From contig JBAZNF010000008.1 in the NCBI GenBank assembly GCA_041649335.1, positions 1 to 50,370 of the forward strand: 50,370 nt of DNA. The letters run 5' to 3'. The notes below the pieces were generated by a model that was given only the letters and a program-made list of their open reading frames with translations, was not told the DNA's origin and ran no database searches. Below are positions 1 through 8,774 of this stretch, piece by piece (positions within the stretch are counted from its first letter, which is position 1; each line of letters begins with the position of its first letter). Position numbers and translations under genes: made by a program. The DNA is from JBAYGJ01 sp041649335 (GTDB taxonomy: Bacteria; Patescibacteriota; Patescibacteriia; UBA10025; JAHIVO01).

Positions 1-60
1 AACAAAAAAACGAATCAGCGGGAAAAGCGTTCGACGGGCGATAGGATATATTTTTTTCAT
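1..60 (-). CDS. Partial CDS, start only; possible second acyltransferase
   Basis: An ATG at 60 reads leftwards off the window edge for 20 codons, beginning MKKIYPIARRTLFPLIRFFV. It starts 8 bases after the stop of the acyltransferase gene at 69, so it is probably the next gene of the same operon. The basic and hydrophobic start resembles the N-terminus of PlsC-type acyltransferases, but 20 residues are too few to assign a family. The function is therefore a guess from position and composition. Confidence 0.5.
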   Translation of the reverse strand, partial: MKKIYPIARRTLFPLIRFFV

Positions 61-68
61 TATGACGA

Positions 69-704
69 TTAAAAATTATACGGCTTGCCGCACAGGGCGC
101 TTATTGCCTGCATGAGTTTTCGGGTGGCGGAAACGAGAAGCGGCTTATCAACCGGGCGGCCAAAAAATTCGGTTAAGGATATCGCCGGCCCGAAAGTCAA
201 ATGGATGCGCCGCGAACCCTGGCGAAAACTTTGCCACGCCTGCCCGAAAGTTCGTCCCGTTTCATTACGGATCCCGACGGGAATGACCGGCATGCCCGAA
301 GCCAAAGCGATACGCGCCGCCCCCGTTTTGCCGGCGATCAGGGCCGAATCTGGATTGCGATGGCCTTCGGGGAAAATGCCCACCATCCGGCCACGACGCA
401 GCGTGGCGACCGCCTCATCTATGACCGCGGTTTTACGGTTCTGCTCCATGGGGATCATGCCCAGCAACGAACGCGCGAGTCGTTTGCCAAGCACTCGCCA
501 CATTTCCTGGAGCGTAATGAAGTACGGCTCCCGGTGGTACCGTTCAAACAGAAACATCGATAATACCGGCGCGTCCATAAACCCTTCATGGTTGGCGACG
601 ATGATAAAATTCGGACGCTCCGGTAAGTACTCTGTACCGTTCACCGAGCCCGTCATCCGTCGAATCACCGTATGAAGTACGCGATACGCGGTGCGGTATA
701 ACAT
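69..704 (-). CDS. plsC: 1-acyl-glycerol-3-phosphate acyltransferase-like (PlsC family)
   Basis: A 211-aa acyltransferase of the PlsC/LPLAT family, which transfers an acyl chain to lysophosphatidic acid at the membrane to give phosphatidic acid. Both signature blocks are visible. The catalytic NHxxxxD block is NHEGFMD at residues 38-44 (His39, Asp44), and the substrate-binding block is FPEGHRN at 111-117, close to the usual FPEGTRS. The length is normal for a minimal PlsC. The gene lies 11 bases after the pyrophosphatase gene on the same strand and is followed 8 bases later by another start, so it is an internal operon gene. Patescibacteria often keep acyltransferases while lacking full fatty-acid synthesis, so the in vivo acyl donor is uncertain. 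Confidence 0.88.
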   Translation of the reverse strand: MLYRTAYRVLHTVIRRMTGSVNGTEYLPERPNFIIVANHEGFMDAPVLSMFLFERYHREPYFITLQEMWRVLGKRLARSLLGMIPMEQNRKTAVIDEAVATLRRGRMVGIFPEGHRNPDSALIAGKTGAARIALASGMPVIPVGIRNETGRTFGQAWQSFRQGSRRIHLTFGPAISLTEFFGRPVDKPLLVSATRKLMQAISALCGKPYNF

Positions 705-715
705 GAGGTTATTTT

Positions 716-2710
716 TTAAATGATAAAGCTTATGATCAGCAGGGCGACGATATTAAGGATCTTGATCATCGGATTAATGGCCGGACCAGCTGTATCCTTA
801 TACGGGTCGCCGACTGTATCGCCGGTCACCGCCGCCTGGTGCGCAGCCGAACCCTTGCCGCCGAATGCGCCTGATTCAATATATTTCTTGGCGTTATCCC
901 AGGCTGCACCGCCGGTAGTCATGGAGATGGCCACGAAGATGCCGGTCACAATGCTGCCGACTAATAACCCGCCGAGGGCAACCGGACCCATCAGCCACCC
1001 GACCGCAACCGGGACGACGACCGGCATCAGCGCGGGAACGATCATTTGCCTGATGGCGCCTTTAGTCACGATATCGACAGTCCTGGCATAATCCGGTTTG
1101 GATGTCCCGTCCATAATGCCTTTGTTTTCGCGGAACTGCCGGCGGACTTCCTGGACGACATAGCCGGCTACTTTTCCGACAGCCTGCATGGCTTGCGCGC
1201 CGAATAAGTACGGCATCAGGCCGCCAATAAACAGCCCGACAATCACTTTCGGGTCGTTGAGCTGAAAAATAAAATTTTGGCCGCGGTCAATCAATTCCTG
1301 GGTGTAGGCGGCGAACAATACCAGTGCAGCCAGACCGGCGGATCCGATAGCATACCCTTTGGTGACAGCTTTTGTCGTGTTGCCAACCGCATCAAGCGGG
1401 TCGGTTACGTCCCGCACTTCTTTCGGCAATTCGGCCATTTCCGCAATACCGCCGGCATTATCGGTAATCGGGCCATACGCGTCAATAGCCACGATGATGC
1501 CAGCCAGCGACAACATGCTCATGACCGCAATGGCAATACCGTAAATGTCAGCTAACGCATACGCGGCCAGCACCCCGCCGCCAATGACTAATACCGGCAG
1601 GGCGGTAGACTTCATGGATACGGCCAGACCGTTGATAATATTTGTCGCGTGCCCGGTCTCCGACGCCTTGGCTATTCCGCGCACCGGACCGTATTGCGTC
1701 GACGTGTAATACTCGGTGATTACCACCAATAGGGCGGTCACAATCAGACCCACCAATGACGCCAGATATATGTTCATGACGGTATAGATACCATTATCCT
1801 GCATCAGCCAACGGGTAATGGGATAAAAAGCCGCAGCGGACAAAACACCGGTGGCAATCATGCCCTTATATAGGGCACCCATAATATTCTTTGACTTGCC
1901 GAGACGGATAAAAAATACCCCGATAATTGACGTGACTATAGACAACCCGCCGATGACCAACGGAAACACCAGCGCATTTTCAAAACCGGCAAACAACAGC
2001 GAGCCTAAGAGCATGGAAGCAACGGCTGTCACGGCATACGTCTCAAAAAGGTCAGCGGCCATACCGGCACAGTCACCGACGTTATCACCGACGTTGTCGG
2101 CGATAACCGCCGGATTGCGGGGATCGTCTTCTGGAATGCCGGCTTCAACTTTACCGACCAGATCAGCACCGACGTCAGCAGCCTTGGTATAGATGCCGCC
2201 GCCCAACCGGGCAAAAATGGAAATTAAACTGCCGCCGAACCCCAAACCGATCAGAGCTTTTATATCATGAGTTAATGCATAATACCCCGCGACACCAAGC
2301 AAGCCCAGACCAACCACGAGCATGCCAGTAACAGCGCCGCCTTTGGAAGATACGGACAAAGCCTGCGCGAGGCCTTTTTTAGCCGCTTCAGTGGTGCGTA
2401 CGTTTGCCCGTATAGAAACATTCATTCCGATATAACCGGCTAGGGCGGAAAAAGAAGCACCAACCACAAAGCCGATGGCCGTCTTCAAATCCAGCAAGAG
2501 CCATAAAATGATAAACACGATAATAGCGATCAAACCGACCGTACGGTACTGCCGGTTCAGATACGCGCTGGCTCCTTCCTGGATCGCCTTGGCAATTGAC
2601 TGCATTTTTTCGTCGCCTTTGGGCAATCGCACGATCCAGCGGATCACGATAACTCCATACACGATAGCCAGGACTGACGCCCCAAGCGCAATGATGAGAG
2701 GCAATGACAT
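716..2710 (-). CDS. hppA: K+-independent proton-pumping membrane pyrophosphatase
   Basis: A 664-aa integral membrane pyrophosphatase that couples hydrolysis of cytoplasmic pyrophosphate to cation export. The catalytic motifs are intact: DVGADLVGKVE at residues 179-189 and DNVGDNVGD at 205-213, the Mg-PPi binding acidic cluster. The motif GNTTKA places lysine at residue 447; in this family Lys at that site marks the K+-independent H+-pumping class and Ala the K+-dependent class. There are about sixteen hydrophobic segments, as expected. It sits 27 bases after nusA and 11 bases before plsC, probably one transcript. No Shine-Dalgarno sequence is evident. In a reduced genome it would recover energy from PPi released by nucleic-acid synthesis as a proton gradient. 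Confidence 0.96.
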   Translation of the reverse strand: MSLPLIIALGASVLAIVYGVIVIRWIVRLPKGDEKMQSIAKAIQEGASAYLNRQYRTVGLIAIIVFIILWLLLDLKTAIGFVVGASFSALAGYIGMNVSIRANVRTTEAAKKGLAQALSVSSKGGAVTGMLVVGLGLLGVAGYYALTHDIKALIGLGFGGSLISIFARLGGGIYTKAADVGADLVGKVEAGIPEDDPRNPAVIADNVGDNVGDCAGMAADLFETYAVTAVASMLLGSLLFAGFENALVFPLVIGGLSIVTSIIGVFFIRLGKSKNIMGALYKGMIATGVLSAAAFYPITRWLMQDNGIYTVMNIYLASLVGLIVTALLVVITEYYTSTQYGPVRGIAKASETGHATNIINGLAVSMKSTALPVLVIGGGVLAAYALADIYGIAIAVMSMLSLAGIIVAIDAYGPITDNAGGIAEMAELPKEVRDVTDPLDAVGNTTKAVTKGYAIGSAGLAALVLFAAYTQELIDRGQNFIFQLNDPKVIVGLFIGGLMPYLFGAQAMQAVGKVAGYVVQEVRRQFRENKGIMDGTSKPDYARTVDIVTKGAIRQMIVPALMPVVVPVAVGWLMGPVALGGLLVGSIVTGIFVAISMTTGGAAWDNAKKYIESGAFGGKGSAAHQAAVTGDTVGDPYKDTAGPAINPMIKILNIVALLIISFII

Positions 2711-2737
2711 AATCTTTGGATAATTATTTATTAATTA

Positions 2738-4120
2738 TTATTCCTTTGATTCTTCGGGTTTGACCGGCTCCTCCGTAACCGGCGGCTCGACCGGCGCTTC
2801 GTCAACCGCTGGTTCAGCGGCCGGTACGGCTTGGTCTGCCGGAGCCGCTTCCGCGGATCCATCCGTTTTCGCTTCAGCTTCCTTATTTGCCTCCGGACTA
2901 TCCGAAGACTTTTCGGAAACCTTTTCTCCCGTATCGGAAATGATATCAATTTTCCAGCCGGTCAGTTTAGCGGACAAACGGACGTTTTGCCCAGCCTTAC
3001 CGATAGCCAGAGACAACTGGTCTTCCTTGACTTCTGCCAGGGCGGTTTTTTCTTCTTCGTTGGTCTTGACGCTTAACACCTTGGCTGGGGAAAGCGCGTT
3101 GGTGATAAACCTAACGGGATTCTGGTCCCATTCGATAATATCTATCTTCTCCCCGCCGATCTCAGAAATGATCGTCTGGACGCGTGATCCGCGCTGGCCG
3201 ACGCATGACCCGACCGGATCGATGTTGCGCTGGGTGGTAGTCACGGCTACTTTCGTGCGGGAACCGGCTTCACGGGCCAGGGCCTTGATCTCTACCGAGC
3301 CGCTGGCGATTTCGGGCACCTCAAGGGTAAACAGCTTGCGGACCATGTCCGGGTGGGCGCGTGACAGGATAATCTCCGGACCTTTGGAGGTGATATTGAC
3401 GCTGGCGACATAAAAACGCAGCCGCTGGTTTGGCGCATACCGTTCTCGCGGCACCTGTTCCGGTGGCGGCAGCAAAGCGATGGTTTGGCCGAGGTCAACC
3501 AAGACCATCCGCCCCTCTATCCGCTGGATAGTCCCGTTGATGACATCGCCTTCCTTGCCTTTATATTCCTGATAGATCATTTCACGTTCCGCTTCGCGCA
3601 GCCGCTGGATAATAACCTGCTTGGCAGTCTGCGCTGCCATGCGGCCATACGCGGCCGGAGGGAACAGCTCCGTCTTGATCACATCGTCAATCTTGGCCCC
3701 TTTTTTGATTTTTTTAGCTTCCGAAAGGGTAATTTCCGTTTTGGGGTTGAATCGTTCGAACTTATCATCCTCATTTTCCGCCGTCTCGTCGGAGACACCG
3801 GCCGGTTCTTTCGGCATGGCTGCGGCCGGCGCTGATTGGCCCTCCGCGGCTGCCGCTTCTTCCTGGGCTTTCTTTTCTTCTTTTAATTTCTCAGTCAATT
3901 CAAACTTTTCATCGGTCGTGACCGTCTTGACGTCAAATACTCTTGACTTGGCCTTGGCCATATCAAACTCGACCTTGATATTCTGGTTCTTTTCACCGAA
4001 ATCCTTGCGGTACGCCACGGCCAACGCGGCTTCAATCGTCTCGATCACTGACTCGAGGGAAATGTTCTTTTCCTCACAAATCTGCTTGGCTGCCTGCATG
4101 ATGTCGTTCTCTTGGGCCAT
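2738..4120 (-). CDS. nusA: Transcription elongation/termination factor NusA
   Basis: A 460-aa NusA. The order is an N-terminal RNA-polymerase-binding domain with an Ala/Glu-rich insert at about residues 85-125, an S1 domain starting near residue 190 (EGDVINGTIQRIEG), and two KH domains including VGQRGSRVQTIISEIGGE and AIGKAGQNVRLSAKL. After about residue 400 there is a long acidic Ala/Glu/Pro tail in place of the C-terminal repeats of E. coli NusA. The protein binds RNA polymerase and nascent RNA and modulates pausing, termination and antitermination. A -10 box ends only 7 bases before the ATG, so the mRNA is probably leaderless. The usual rimP-nusA-infB context is absent; hppA and plsC follow instead. 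Confidence 0.95.
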   Translation of the reverse strand: MAQENDIMQAAKQICEEKNISLESVIETIEAALAVAYRKDFGEKNQNIKVEFDMAKAKSRVFDVKTVTTDEKFELTEKLKEEKKAQEEAAAAEGQSAPAAAMPKEPAGVSDETAENEDDKFERFNPKTEITLSEAKKIKKGAKIDDVIKTELFPPAAYGRMAAQTAKQVIIQRLREAEREMIYQEYKGKEGDVINGTIQRIEGRMVLVDLGQTIALLPPPEQVPRERYAPNQRLRFYVASVNITSKGPEIILSRAHPDMVRKLFTLEVPEIASGSVEIKALAREAGSRTKVAVTTTQRNIDPVGSCVGQRGSRVQTIISEIGGEKIDIIEWDQNPVRFITNALSPAKVLSVKTNEEEKTALAEVKEDQLSLAIGKAGQNVRLSAKLTGWKIDIISDTGEKVSEKSSDSPEANKEAEAKTDGSAEAAPADQAVPAAEPAVDEAPVEPPVTEEPVKPEESKE

Positions 4121-4127
4121 ACTATTG

Positions 4128-4133
4128 TGTATA
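4128..4133 (-). promoter_or_regulatory. -10 box of nusA, leaderless-type
   Basis: On the minus strand TATACA lies with 7 bases between it and the nusA ATG at 4120. A start site 6-7 bases downstream of the -10 box would fall on or next to the ATG. No clear -35 box was found. Confidence 0.5.
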
Positions 4134-4242
4134 TTGGATAATGTTTATTCCTACTAAAAAAGACCAGTTTATAAAAACCAGTCTCTATAGAGAGTATAGG
4201 GGATGGCGAAAAAAAATGCAAGTGGTTTGTATCTGCCCCATT

Positions 4243-5807
4243 TTAGTGGCCAGTTCCAACGACACCAATCTGCCAAACGGACTCGACCGCTCCCCACCAA
4301 GTAGCGGACAGCCTAGTTACCGGTCGAACCAGCCTAATACTTTTAATGACCACGCCGGCCTCCGAGGCTACTCCTTCCTCGCGGGTTGAATGTAATACAA
4401 TCGCACCAGGTACCAGCGAGGGCAACCATTCAGCCTGGTGCTCCAATAAAAACAATTTGTCGGCGGCAAAAACCGGCGTTGCATCCGGCAGATACCACAC
4501 TACCGGCAATACCACCCCCCGGGCACCACTGTCGACTACAACCCTATCAGCCTCAGCTGCCAAACGAGCGTCCTGGTCAAATCCCTGGTTACCTATCTGC
4601 CAGGTAGCAACAACGCTGAACCCACCAAAAAGGAGTAAAAAACATACTATACACACTACAACCCACCGCTGCGGCATAAAGCGGTAGAATATATATGCGA
4701 AAAAAATTGAAAAAAACGGCCACCAAAAACTCAGGTACTTTGCCGACATGTGCGGCCAAAGCAAAAAATATGCCGCAAAATAACCAATGAACAACAATAA
4801 TAAAAAAACAGCACTGCTTTCTGGCGACTGTGGCTATGCGCATACCGTTGTCCCTGCCTCCAGTCAAGGACGATGAAAAAAATTATGACACCAAGTACCA
4901 TAATGCCGACAGCGATATTGAAAGGATATACTCCAAAAAACTGCCCGAGCGTCTGTAATGTTTGCCACATTTTTTCTACCAATACACCGCCACTAAGGGT
5001 TAACATACGCTGGCTTTGTCCAACAAATGAATACCAAAAATTCTGATGCAACAAATACGCCGACAATAGACTCACGCATAAAACACCACTATACAAAAGT
5101 ATCCGCCTCAGCCGCTTCACACTAAACAACAGCATAAACCAGCTTGCCGGCACGACGATCAACACAAAAATATAATGCGTCAATAGACCGGCCACGAGTG
5201 TCAGGAAAAGAAATATAAATTGAAATAATGAGTTCCTTTTTGAATCAACAATGCGCCCCATCTGAATGGCATATATGACCGTAACCAAAGCAAGTAACTC
5301 ATATGGCCGCGACTCCAATGTCGCCGCCAACGGCCCGGCACTTACCGCCCAAATAACCGCGGCGATTCCCGCATACCTGCCATCATCAAAAATCTGACGA
5401 GCCAAATACCAAATACCCAGGCAAGTCAATACAGCCGTCAAAACATTCAGCCAAACCCCCGTGGTTATACCAACGCCAAAAATCAATAACCAAAAATGCA
5501 ATACCCAAAAATACAATGGCGGATGCATGTCATAATGTCCAAGATCATACGAAATTGAAATAAAACAACCCGACGATTTTATCGATAAAAACTCTTTCCA
5601 TGCCGACGCGGGAACCCATTGGTTAAAAGGCGCATCACCTGATTGCAGCCGAGACACCAAATCGCCCTCGTGGCATGTTGCCGCCAAGTACGATATTGAA
5701 TCGTCGTGCGTCAATACACTTTTATGTACTACTATTGAGATACGAAAACCGGCGGTTATAAGCATGGCGCCTATTAACAGAATAACCGACAATGTTTTAA
5801 CGTTCAT
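4243..5807 (-). CDS. GT39/ArnT-like membrane glycosyltransferase, interrupted by a one-base frameshift
   Basis: Two adjoining reading frames make one protein of about 525 aa. The first (5807 down to about 4802) has an N-terminal membrane segment, an acidic pair THDDSISY at residues 33-40 in the first outer loop, and many hydrophobic segments. This is the layout of PMT/ArnT-type glycosyltransferases that use polyprenyl-phosphate sugars outside the membrane. After the run of seven T on the coding strand (4808-4802) the reading frame drifts, and the continuing membrane segment (LLLLLFIGYFAAYFLLWPHMSAKY) resumes in another frame down to 4243. Eight T would restore a continuous protein. This may be an assembly error, a real mutation or polymerase slippage. 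A TATAAT lies at about 5864-5859 upstream. Donor and acceptor cannot be told. Confidence 0.75.
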
Positions 5808-5905
5808 AATAACGGGTTGAATGCTCGGATACGTAGAAAACGTAACACTCGAAACATTATACTGTCAAGAAAAGAGGCGCTACGTATTTTTAACCCTACC
5901 GTGAA

Positions 5906-6268
5906 CTATTCTGCGCTAATGTTTTGTATGTGCCGTATTAAAATTTTAGCGCTTTTAAAAATCAAAATGACGTCCAGCCGGTACGAGCCGCGGTACCGAT
6001 GCTCAGCCACGTACCGTTCAATAGCCAACGAAAGCCTGGCCAGCTTGCGTCGGTCGATGGACGCGTCCAGTCCGCCAAAGGCTCCGGACGTGCGCGTTTT
6101 TACTTCTACAAATACCAGGGTTGTCGCATTCGGATCGCTGGCCACCAGATCAATTTCTCCATACCGGCCGTGCCAGCGCCGGTCGATGACGCGATACCCG
6201 CGGCCGGTCAGAAAATCCTCTGCCATCATTTCGCCCCAGCGCCCTAATTGTTGCCGATATCCAGCCAT
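5906..6268 (-). CDS. yraN: YraN/UPF0102 family nuclease-fold protein
   Basis: A 120-aa member of the YraN (UPF0102) family, which has a restriction-endonuclease-like fold. The conserved core is present: GRWGEMMAEDFL near the start, GRYGEIDLVA with Glu38 and Asp40, and FVEVKTR with Glu55 and Lys57, together resembling a PD-(D/E)xK nuclease centre. The family is widespread but poorly understood. yraN is often beside rnhB, and here the order is rnhB, methyltransferase, yraN on one strand. This fits a role linked to nucleic-acid processing, though that is inference from context. The length is typical. Confidence 0.9.
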   Translation of the reverse strand: MAGYRQQLGRWGEMMAEDFLTGRGYRVIDRRWHGRYGEIDLVASDPNATTLVFVEVKTRTSGAFGGLDASIDRRKLARLSLAIERYVAEHRYRGSYRLDVILIFKSAKILIRHIQNISAE

Positions 6269-6349
6269 AAAAAAATCCCCAAAAAAATTAACGGGGGAGG
6301 TTAGTCTGCAGTCTCTGTATCAATGTGACGGCACGAAAATAAAATGCCC

Positions 6350-6904
6350 TTACTTTTTAAACACTAAACCAAAATGATACGAACCGACCATCAGTTCGCG
6401 TGATAATTTCCAGCCTTCGCGCATGGCCAGTGATTTCACCTGCTCAGTACTCAATCGCCGCGCTTTTGGCGGGCCATAAGTCAGCCGGTCAGGACGCCAA
6501 TCGATCACTGCGATTTCACCGTCATGCTTCGTCATTCGACCAGCTTCACGGAATACCTCCTGGTGTTTGTGGGTTTGCGAAAAAAGCTGGATCAACAGCA
6601 TGACGTCAACCGAGCCGTTCTTTATCCGGCGGGCGCCGCCGTACACTTCAGCATCAGACCAGACAGTCACAATATTAGTCAGCCCGTACGAAGCTGCCTT
6701 GCTTTCGACGGTCGATAATGCGGGTTTCTGCACGTCTATGGCATATGCCCGTCCGGCGTCTCCGACGAGACGGCTGGCCTCTATGACAAAATACCCCGAA
6801 CCACACCCCAAGTCGGCTACCACTTGGCCATGGGATACATCCAATTTCTTCAGGATATCCTTGGCGTTCAGGAATATTGTCGGTTGTTGCGATTCGTTGG
6901 CCAT
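6350..6904 (-). CDS. Class I SAM-dependent methyltransferase
   Basis: A 184-aa Rossmann-fold methyltransferase. Motif I is DLGCGSG at residues 31-37, followed by an acidic loop after strand 2 (AIDVQKP) and the expected strand 4 region (SVDVMLLIQLF). It is closest in texture to the UbiE/ArsM-like group; the substrate is unknown. A frame six codons longer upstream is open, but I chose the ATG at 6904 because a TATACT box lies only 8 bases before it, which would place the transcript start at or just before this ATG. The gene sits between rnhB and yraN on the same strand. Confidence 0.85.
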   Translation of the reverse strand: MANESQQPTIFLNAKDILKKLDVSHGQVVADLGCGSGYFVIEASRLVGDAGRAYAIDVQKPALSTVESKAASYGLTNIVTVWSDAEVYGGARRIKNGSVDVMLLIQLFSQTHKHQEVFREAGRMTKHDGEIAVIDWRPDRLTYGPPKARRLSTEQVKSLAMREGWKLSRELMVGSYHFGLVFKK

Positions 6905-6912
6905 ATAATAAT

Positions 6913-6918
6913 AGTATA
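6913..6918 (-). promoter_or_regulatory. -10 box of the methyltransferase gene, leaderless-type
   Basis: TATACT on the minus strand, preceded by TG one base upstream (extended -10, TGCTATACT), ends 8 bases before the ATG at 6904. The predicted transcript has almost no leader. Confidence 0.55.
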
Positions 6919-6924
6919 GCACAT

Positions 6925-7548
6925 TTACCTCATTGATTTTGCCGCAATGAGTTTTATCGGCAGGTATGACCGCCGGTGCAACGGCGACAGTCCATATTTA
7001 TACAAAGCCTGACGATGCAGCTCTGTCCCGTACCCTTTATGCGCATGGAAATGGTATTGGGGATACTTCGTATGCGCATCCACCATCATCCGGTCACGGG
7101 TGACCTTCGCGATAATTGATGCGGCGGCAATACTCATTACTTTCGCGTCGCCGTGCACTATGCGCTGTGACGGGGTCGGACCGTAGTCGATTGCGAAGCC
7201 GTCAACCAACACATGGTCTGCTCTTTTTTGTAAATTACCCACACTGTTGCGCAAAGCGCGTCTGTTCGCTAGTCCGACACCGTGCGCATCAATGTCTGCC
7301 ACAGAAATAACAGAAGTCGCCCAGTCGACCGCGTGTTGTAAAATAATCGAAAATAACTTCTCCCGTTTTGCTGGCGTCAATTTCTTGGAATCATTAAGTC
7401 CAAGCGCCTTAAAATTTTTTGGCAAAATAACCGCCGCTGCCACCAGCGGTCCGGCCCATGCACCGCGGCCCGCTTCGTCAACGCCGGCAATGAAACGATA
7501 ACCTTTTTTCCATAGTTTTTTCTCTTCCCGCCAGGTAGGTTTGGTCAT
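6925..7548 (-). CDS. rnhB: Ribonuclease HII
   Basis: A 207-aa RNase HII that cleaves the RNA strand of RNA-DNA hybrids and removes single ribonucleotides from DNA. The diagnostic GVDEAGRGAWAGP block is at residues 22-34 with catalytic Asp24 and Glu25. Further conserved blocks are LNDSKKLTPAKRE, VHGDAKVMSIAAASIIAKVTRD and HKGYGT. I start at 7548 (MTKPTWREEK) rather than at the ATG 16 codons further upstream, because a TATACT box lies just 6 bases before 7548 and the extra residues do not resemble the family. The methyltransferase gene begins 20 bases after its stop but has its own -10 box. Confidence 0.95.
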   Translation of the reverse strand: MTKPTWREEKKLWKKGYRFIAGVDEAGRGAWAGPLVAAAVILPKNFKALGLNDSKKLTPAKREKLFSIILQHAVDWATSVISVADIDAHGVGLANRRALRNSVGNLQKRADHVLVDGFAIDYGPTPSQRIVHGDAKVMSIAAASIIAKVTRDRMMVDAHTKYPQYHFHAHKGYGTELHRQALYKYGLSPLHRRSYLPIKLIAAKSMR

Positions 7549-7554
7549 ACCTAT

Positions 7555-7560
7555 AGTATA
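7555..7560 (-). promoter_or_regulatory. -10 box of rnhB, leaderless-type
   Basis: TATACT on the minus strand with 6 bases (ATAGGT) between it and the ATG at 7548. The transcript start is predicted to coincide with the ATG. Confidence 0.55.
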
Positions 7561-7666
7561 TATCAAATTCTGAATCATCCCGAATCCTGGATTCATTCAA
7601 TGATGAGGGATACAACTGGCGGAAAGGATGAGATGAAGGAAAACCAACAGCGTCACTTCATGAATT

Positions 7667-7691
7667 AAAAAAGGGGCGGTTTGACCGCCCC
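7667..7691 (-). terminator. Rho-independent terminator of the structured RNA
   Basis: On the minus strand an 8-bp perfect stem GGGGCGGT/ACCGCCCC with a three-base loop is followed by six T. It lies between the RNA gene and the rnhB promoter, so it ends the RNA transcript before rnhB. Confidence 0.9.
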
Positions 7692-8055
7692 TTAAATAAT
7701 ATAATTACTTTTTGAGCGTCAACCACCCCGACGACTGTGATTCCTAGCTGACATCCGCCATCGCTGGCAGACGCCAACATTTTGTGGATACAGTCGTTGA
7801 AGCTTTTTTTGTTGGCTTTCAAAAAGCAATTATATTATCTACCACCTCGTGGTTGTATCTCTAGTCTTTTATGACTAAGGATAGTACCTTTTTGTTTTGT
7901 TTGATTTTTGATCATTGTGCTGCGCGTCGCGGCACAACCGGACTGCCAACTTGTAGTCCTCGTGCAGTAGATAACAGGCTGACCTGGAACGTATCATTCC
8001 AAAGCACCCTGCCGTCTACTGCCAACTATGTTGATAACTTGTTAAAAAACTTAAC
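7667..8055 (-). ncRNA. Structured non-coding RNA of unknown class, about 390 nt
   Basis: No convincing protein gene is present, but the minus strand carries a complete RNA-gene signature: a consensus promoter at 8062-8090, a strong terminator at 7667-7691, and many helices between. Helices read by eye (plus-strand coordinates) are 8015-8022/7964-7971 (8 bp), 7995-8000/7986-7991, 7955-7959/7940-7944, 7932-7937/7915-7920, 7873-7877/7862-7866, 7849-7853/7841-7845, a long-range 18-bp helix 7819-7836/7698-7715 with one G-U pair, 7790-7797/7731-7738 (8 bp), and an 11-bp helix 7765-7775/7750-7760 capped by a GCGA tetraloop. I looked for the conserved parts of tmRNA (tRNA-like ends, GGATTCGAC), RNase P RNA (GAGGAAAGTCC, ACAGAA) and SRP RNA and did not find them. 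A strongly diverged member of a known class cannot be excluded. It could also act as a leader, but rnhB has its own promoter after the terminator. Confidence 0.7.
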
Positions 8056-8061
8056 AAAATC

Positions 8062-8090
8062 AGTATATCACATAAAAATGGCTTTGTCAA
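8062..8090 (-). promoter_or_regulatory. Perfect consensus sigma-70 promoter for the structured RNA
   Basis: Minus strand: TTGACA (8090-8085), a 17-base spacer, TATACT (8067-8062). This is the strongest promoter in the window and points into the region without a protein gene. The start of transcription is predicted near 8055. Confidence 0.9.
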
Positions 8091-8190
8091 TAGAAATTAA
8101 TGGCTAACATTAGAAATAATTTAATAAAAATAACTATTATGCCATATTTATTTATCCACAATGTCAAACAACAAACCTTTTTGGCTTTTA

Positions 8191-8760
8191 TTAGATTCTT
8201 TTCAGGCGTTTCTTAACAAACGCCTGTACTGATAGGTACTCTTCCTCGGGCGACAGGGACGTAGCGTCAAGAAAAAGGTCATAGTGCCCCGGATCAAAAA
8301 TGTCTATCCCATAATACTTCTGGTACCGGATAGTCTCCTTGGCAATACGGTCACGGACTGACTCGAGTGCGGCCGCCAGGGAAGTCAGGTGTTTTTCTTC
8401 GGTCCGATCCTTTGAATTCTTTTTCTGGATCGCCCCCCATATGCGTCTGGCGCCTTCTTCTGCAGTCACGTCGATAAATATCTTCACCGAGTGAGGGATG
8501 AAATGCCAAGCGGTCCGGCTCTCAATGACGAAATCATCCTCGCGCTTGCCAAGCTCCTCGATTTTCTTTTCGAATTCCTTGTCTATGGATGCATCACGGT
8601 TGGCTAGCGCACCGAACTCGGTGATGTTCATCCCACGCGCTCGTGCCGCTTCACGCCACATGGCACCGACGTAATACCGCTTATACCCCAAATCAGCGGC
8701 CAGCCGTTCGGCGACGGTACTTTTACCGGAACCCGGCTTGCCGCTGATGGTAATAATCAT
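8191..8760 (-). CDS. Cytidylate kinase-like P-loop kinase
   Basis: A 189-aa P-loop nucleotide kinase of the short, archaeal-type cytidylate-kinase group (Cytidylate_kin2-like). The Walker A motif GKPGSGKST spans residues 7-15, followed by a typical adenylate-kinase-like layout and a lid-like stretch around AIQKKNSKDRT. It would phosphorylate CMP or dCMP, but related proteins may use other nucleotides and no substrate-specific residue can be assigned by eye. It begins 14 bases after pnp ends. PNPase releases nucleoside diphosphates and other RNases release monophosphates, so a nucleotide-salvage link with pnp is plausible. It is probably the last gene of the rpsO-NYN-pnp operon. Confidence 0.85.
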   Translation of the reverse strand: MIITISGKPGSGKSTVAERLAADLGYKRYYVGAMWREAARARGMNITEFGALANRDASIDKEFEKKIEELGKREDDFVIESRTAWHFIPHSVKIFIDVTAEEGARRIWGAIQKKNSKDRTEEKHLTSLAAALESVRDRIAKETIRYQKYYGIDIFDPGHYDLFLDATSLSPEEEYLSVQAFVKKRLKRI

Positions 8761-8774
8761 AACGTGTGAAAAAA

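Noticed and set aside
4150..4190. Possible terminator between nusA and the glycosyltransferase gene
   Set aside because: The ACCAGT segments are direct, not inverted, repeats, so no stem forms.
7667..8055. Assignment of the structured RNA as tmRNA, RNase P RNA or SRP RNA
   Set aside because: tRNA-like ends and GGATTCGAC are missing for tmRNA; GAGGAAAGTCC and ACAGAA are missing for RNase P; GGAAGGAAGCA is missing for SRP RNA. Short look-alikes (GGCAGGGTGC, AGTCCGG) are not in the right context.
7871..8107. Open frame of 78 codons on the plus strand in the structured RNA region
   Set aside because: It runs opposite to a perfect promoter, lacks a ribosome site and family likeness, and covers the helices of the RNA.
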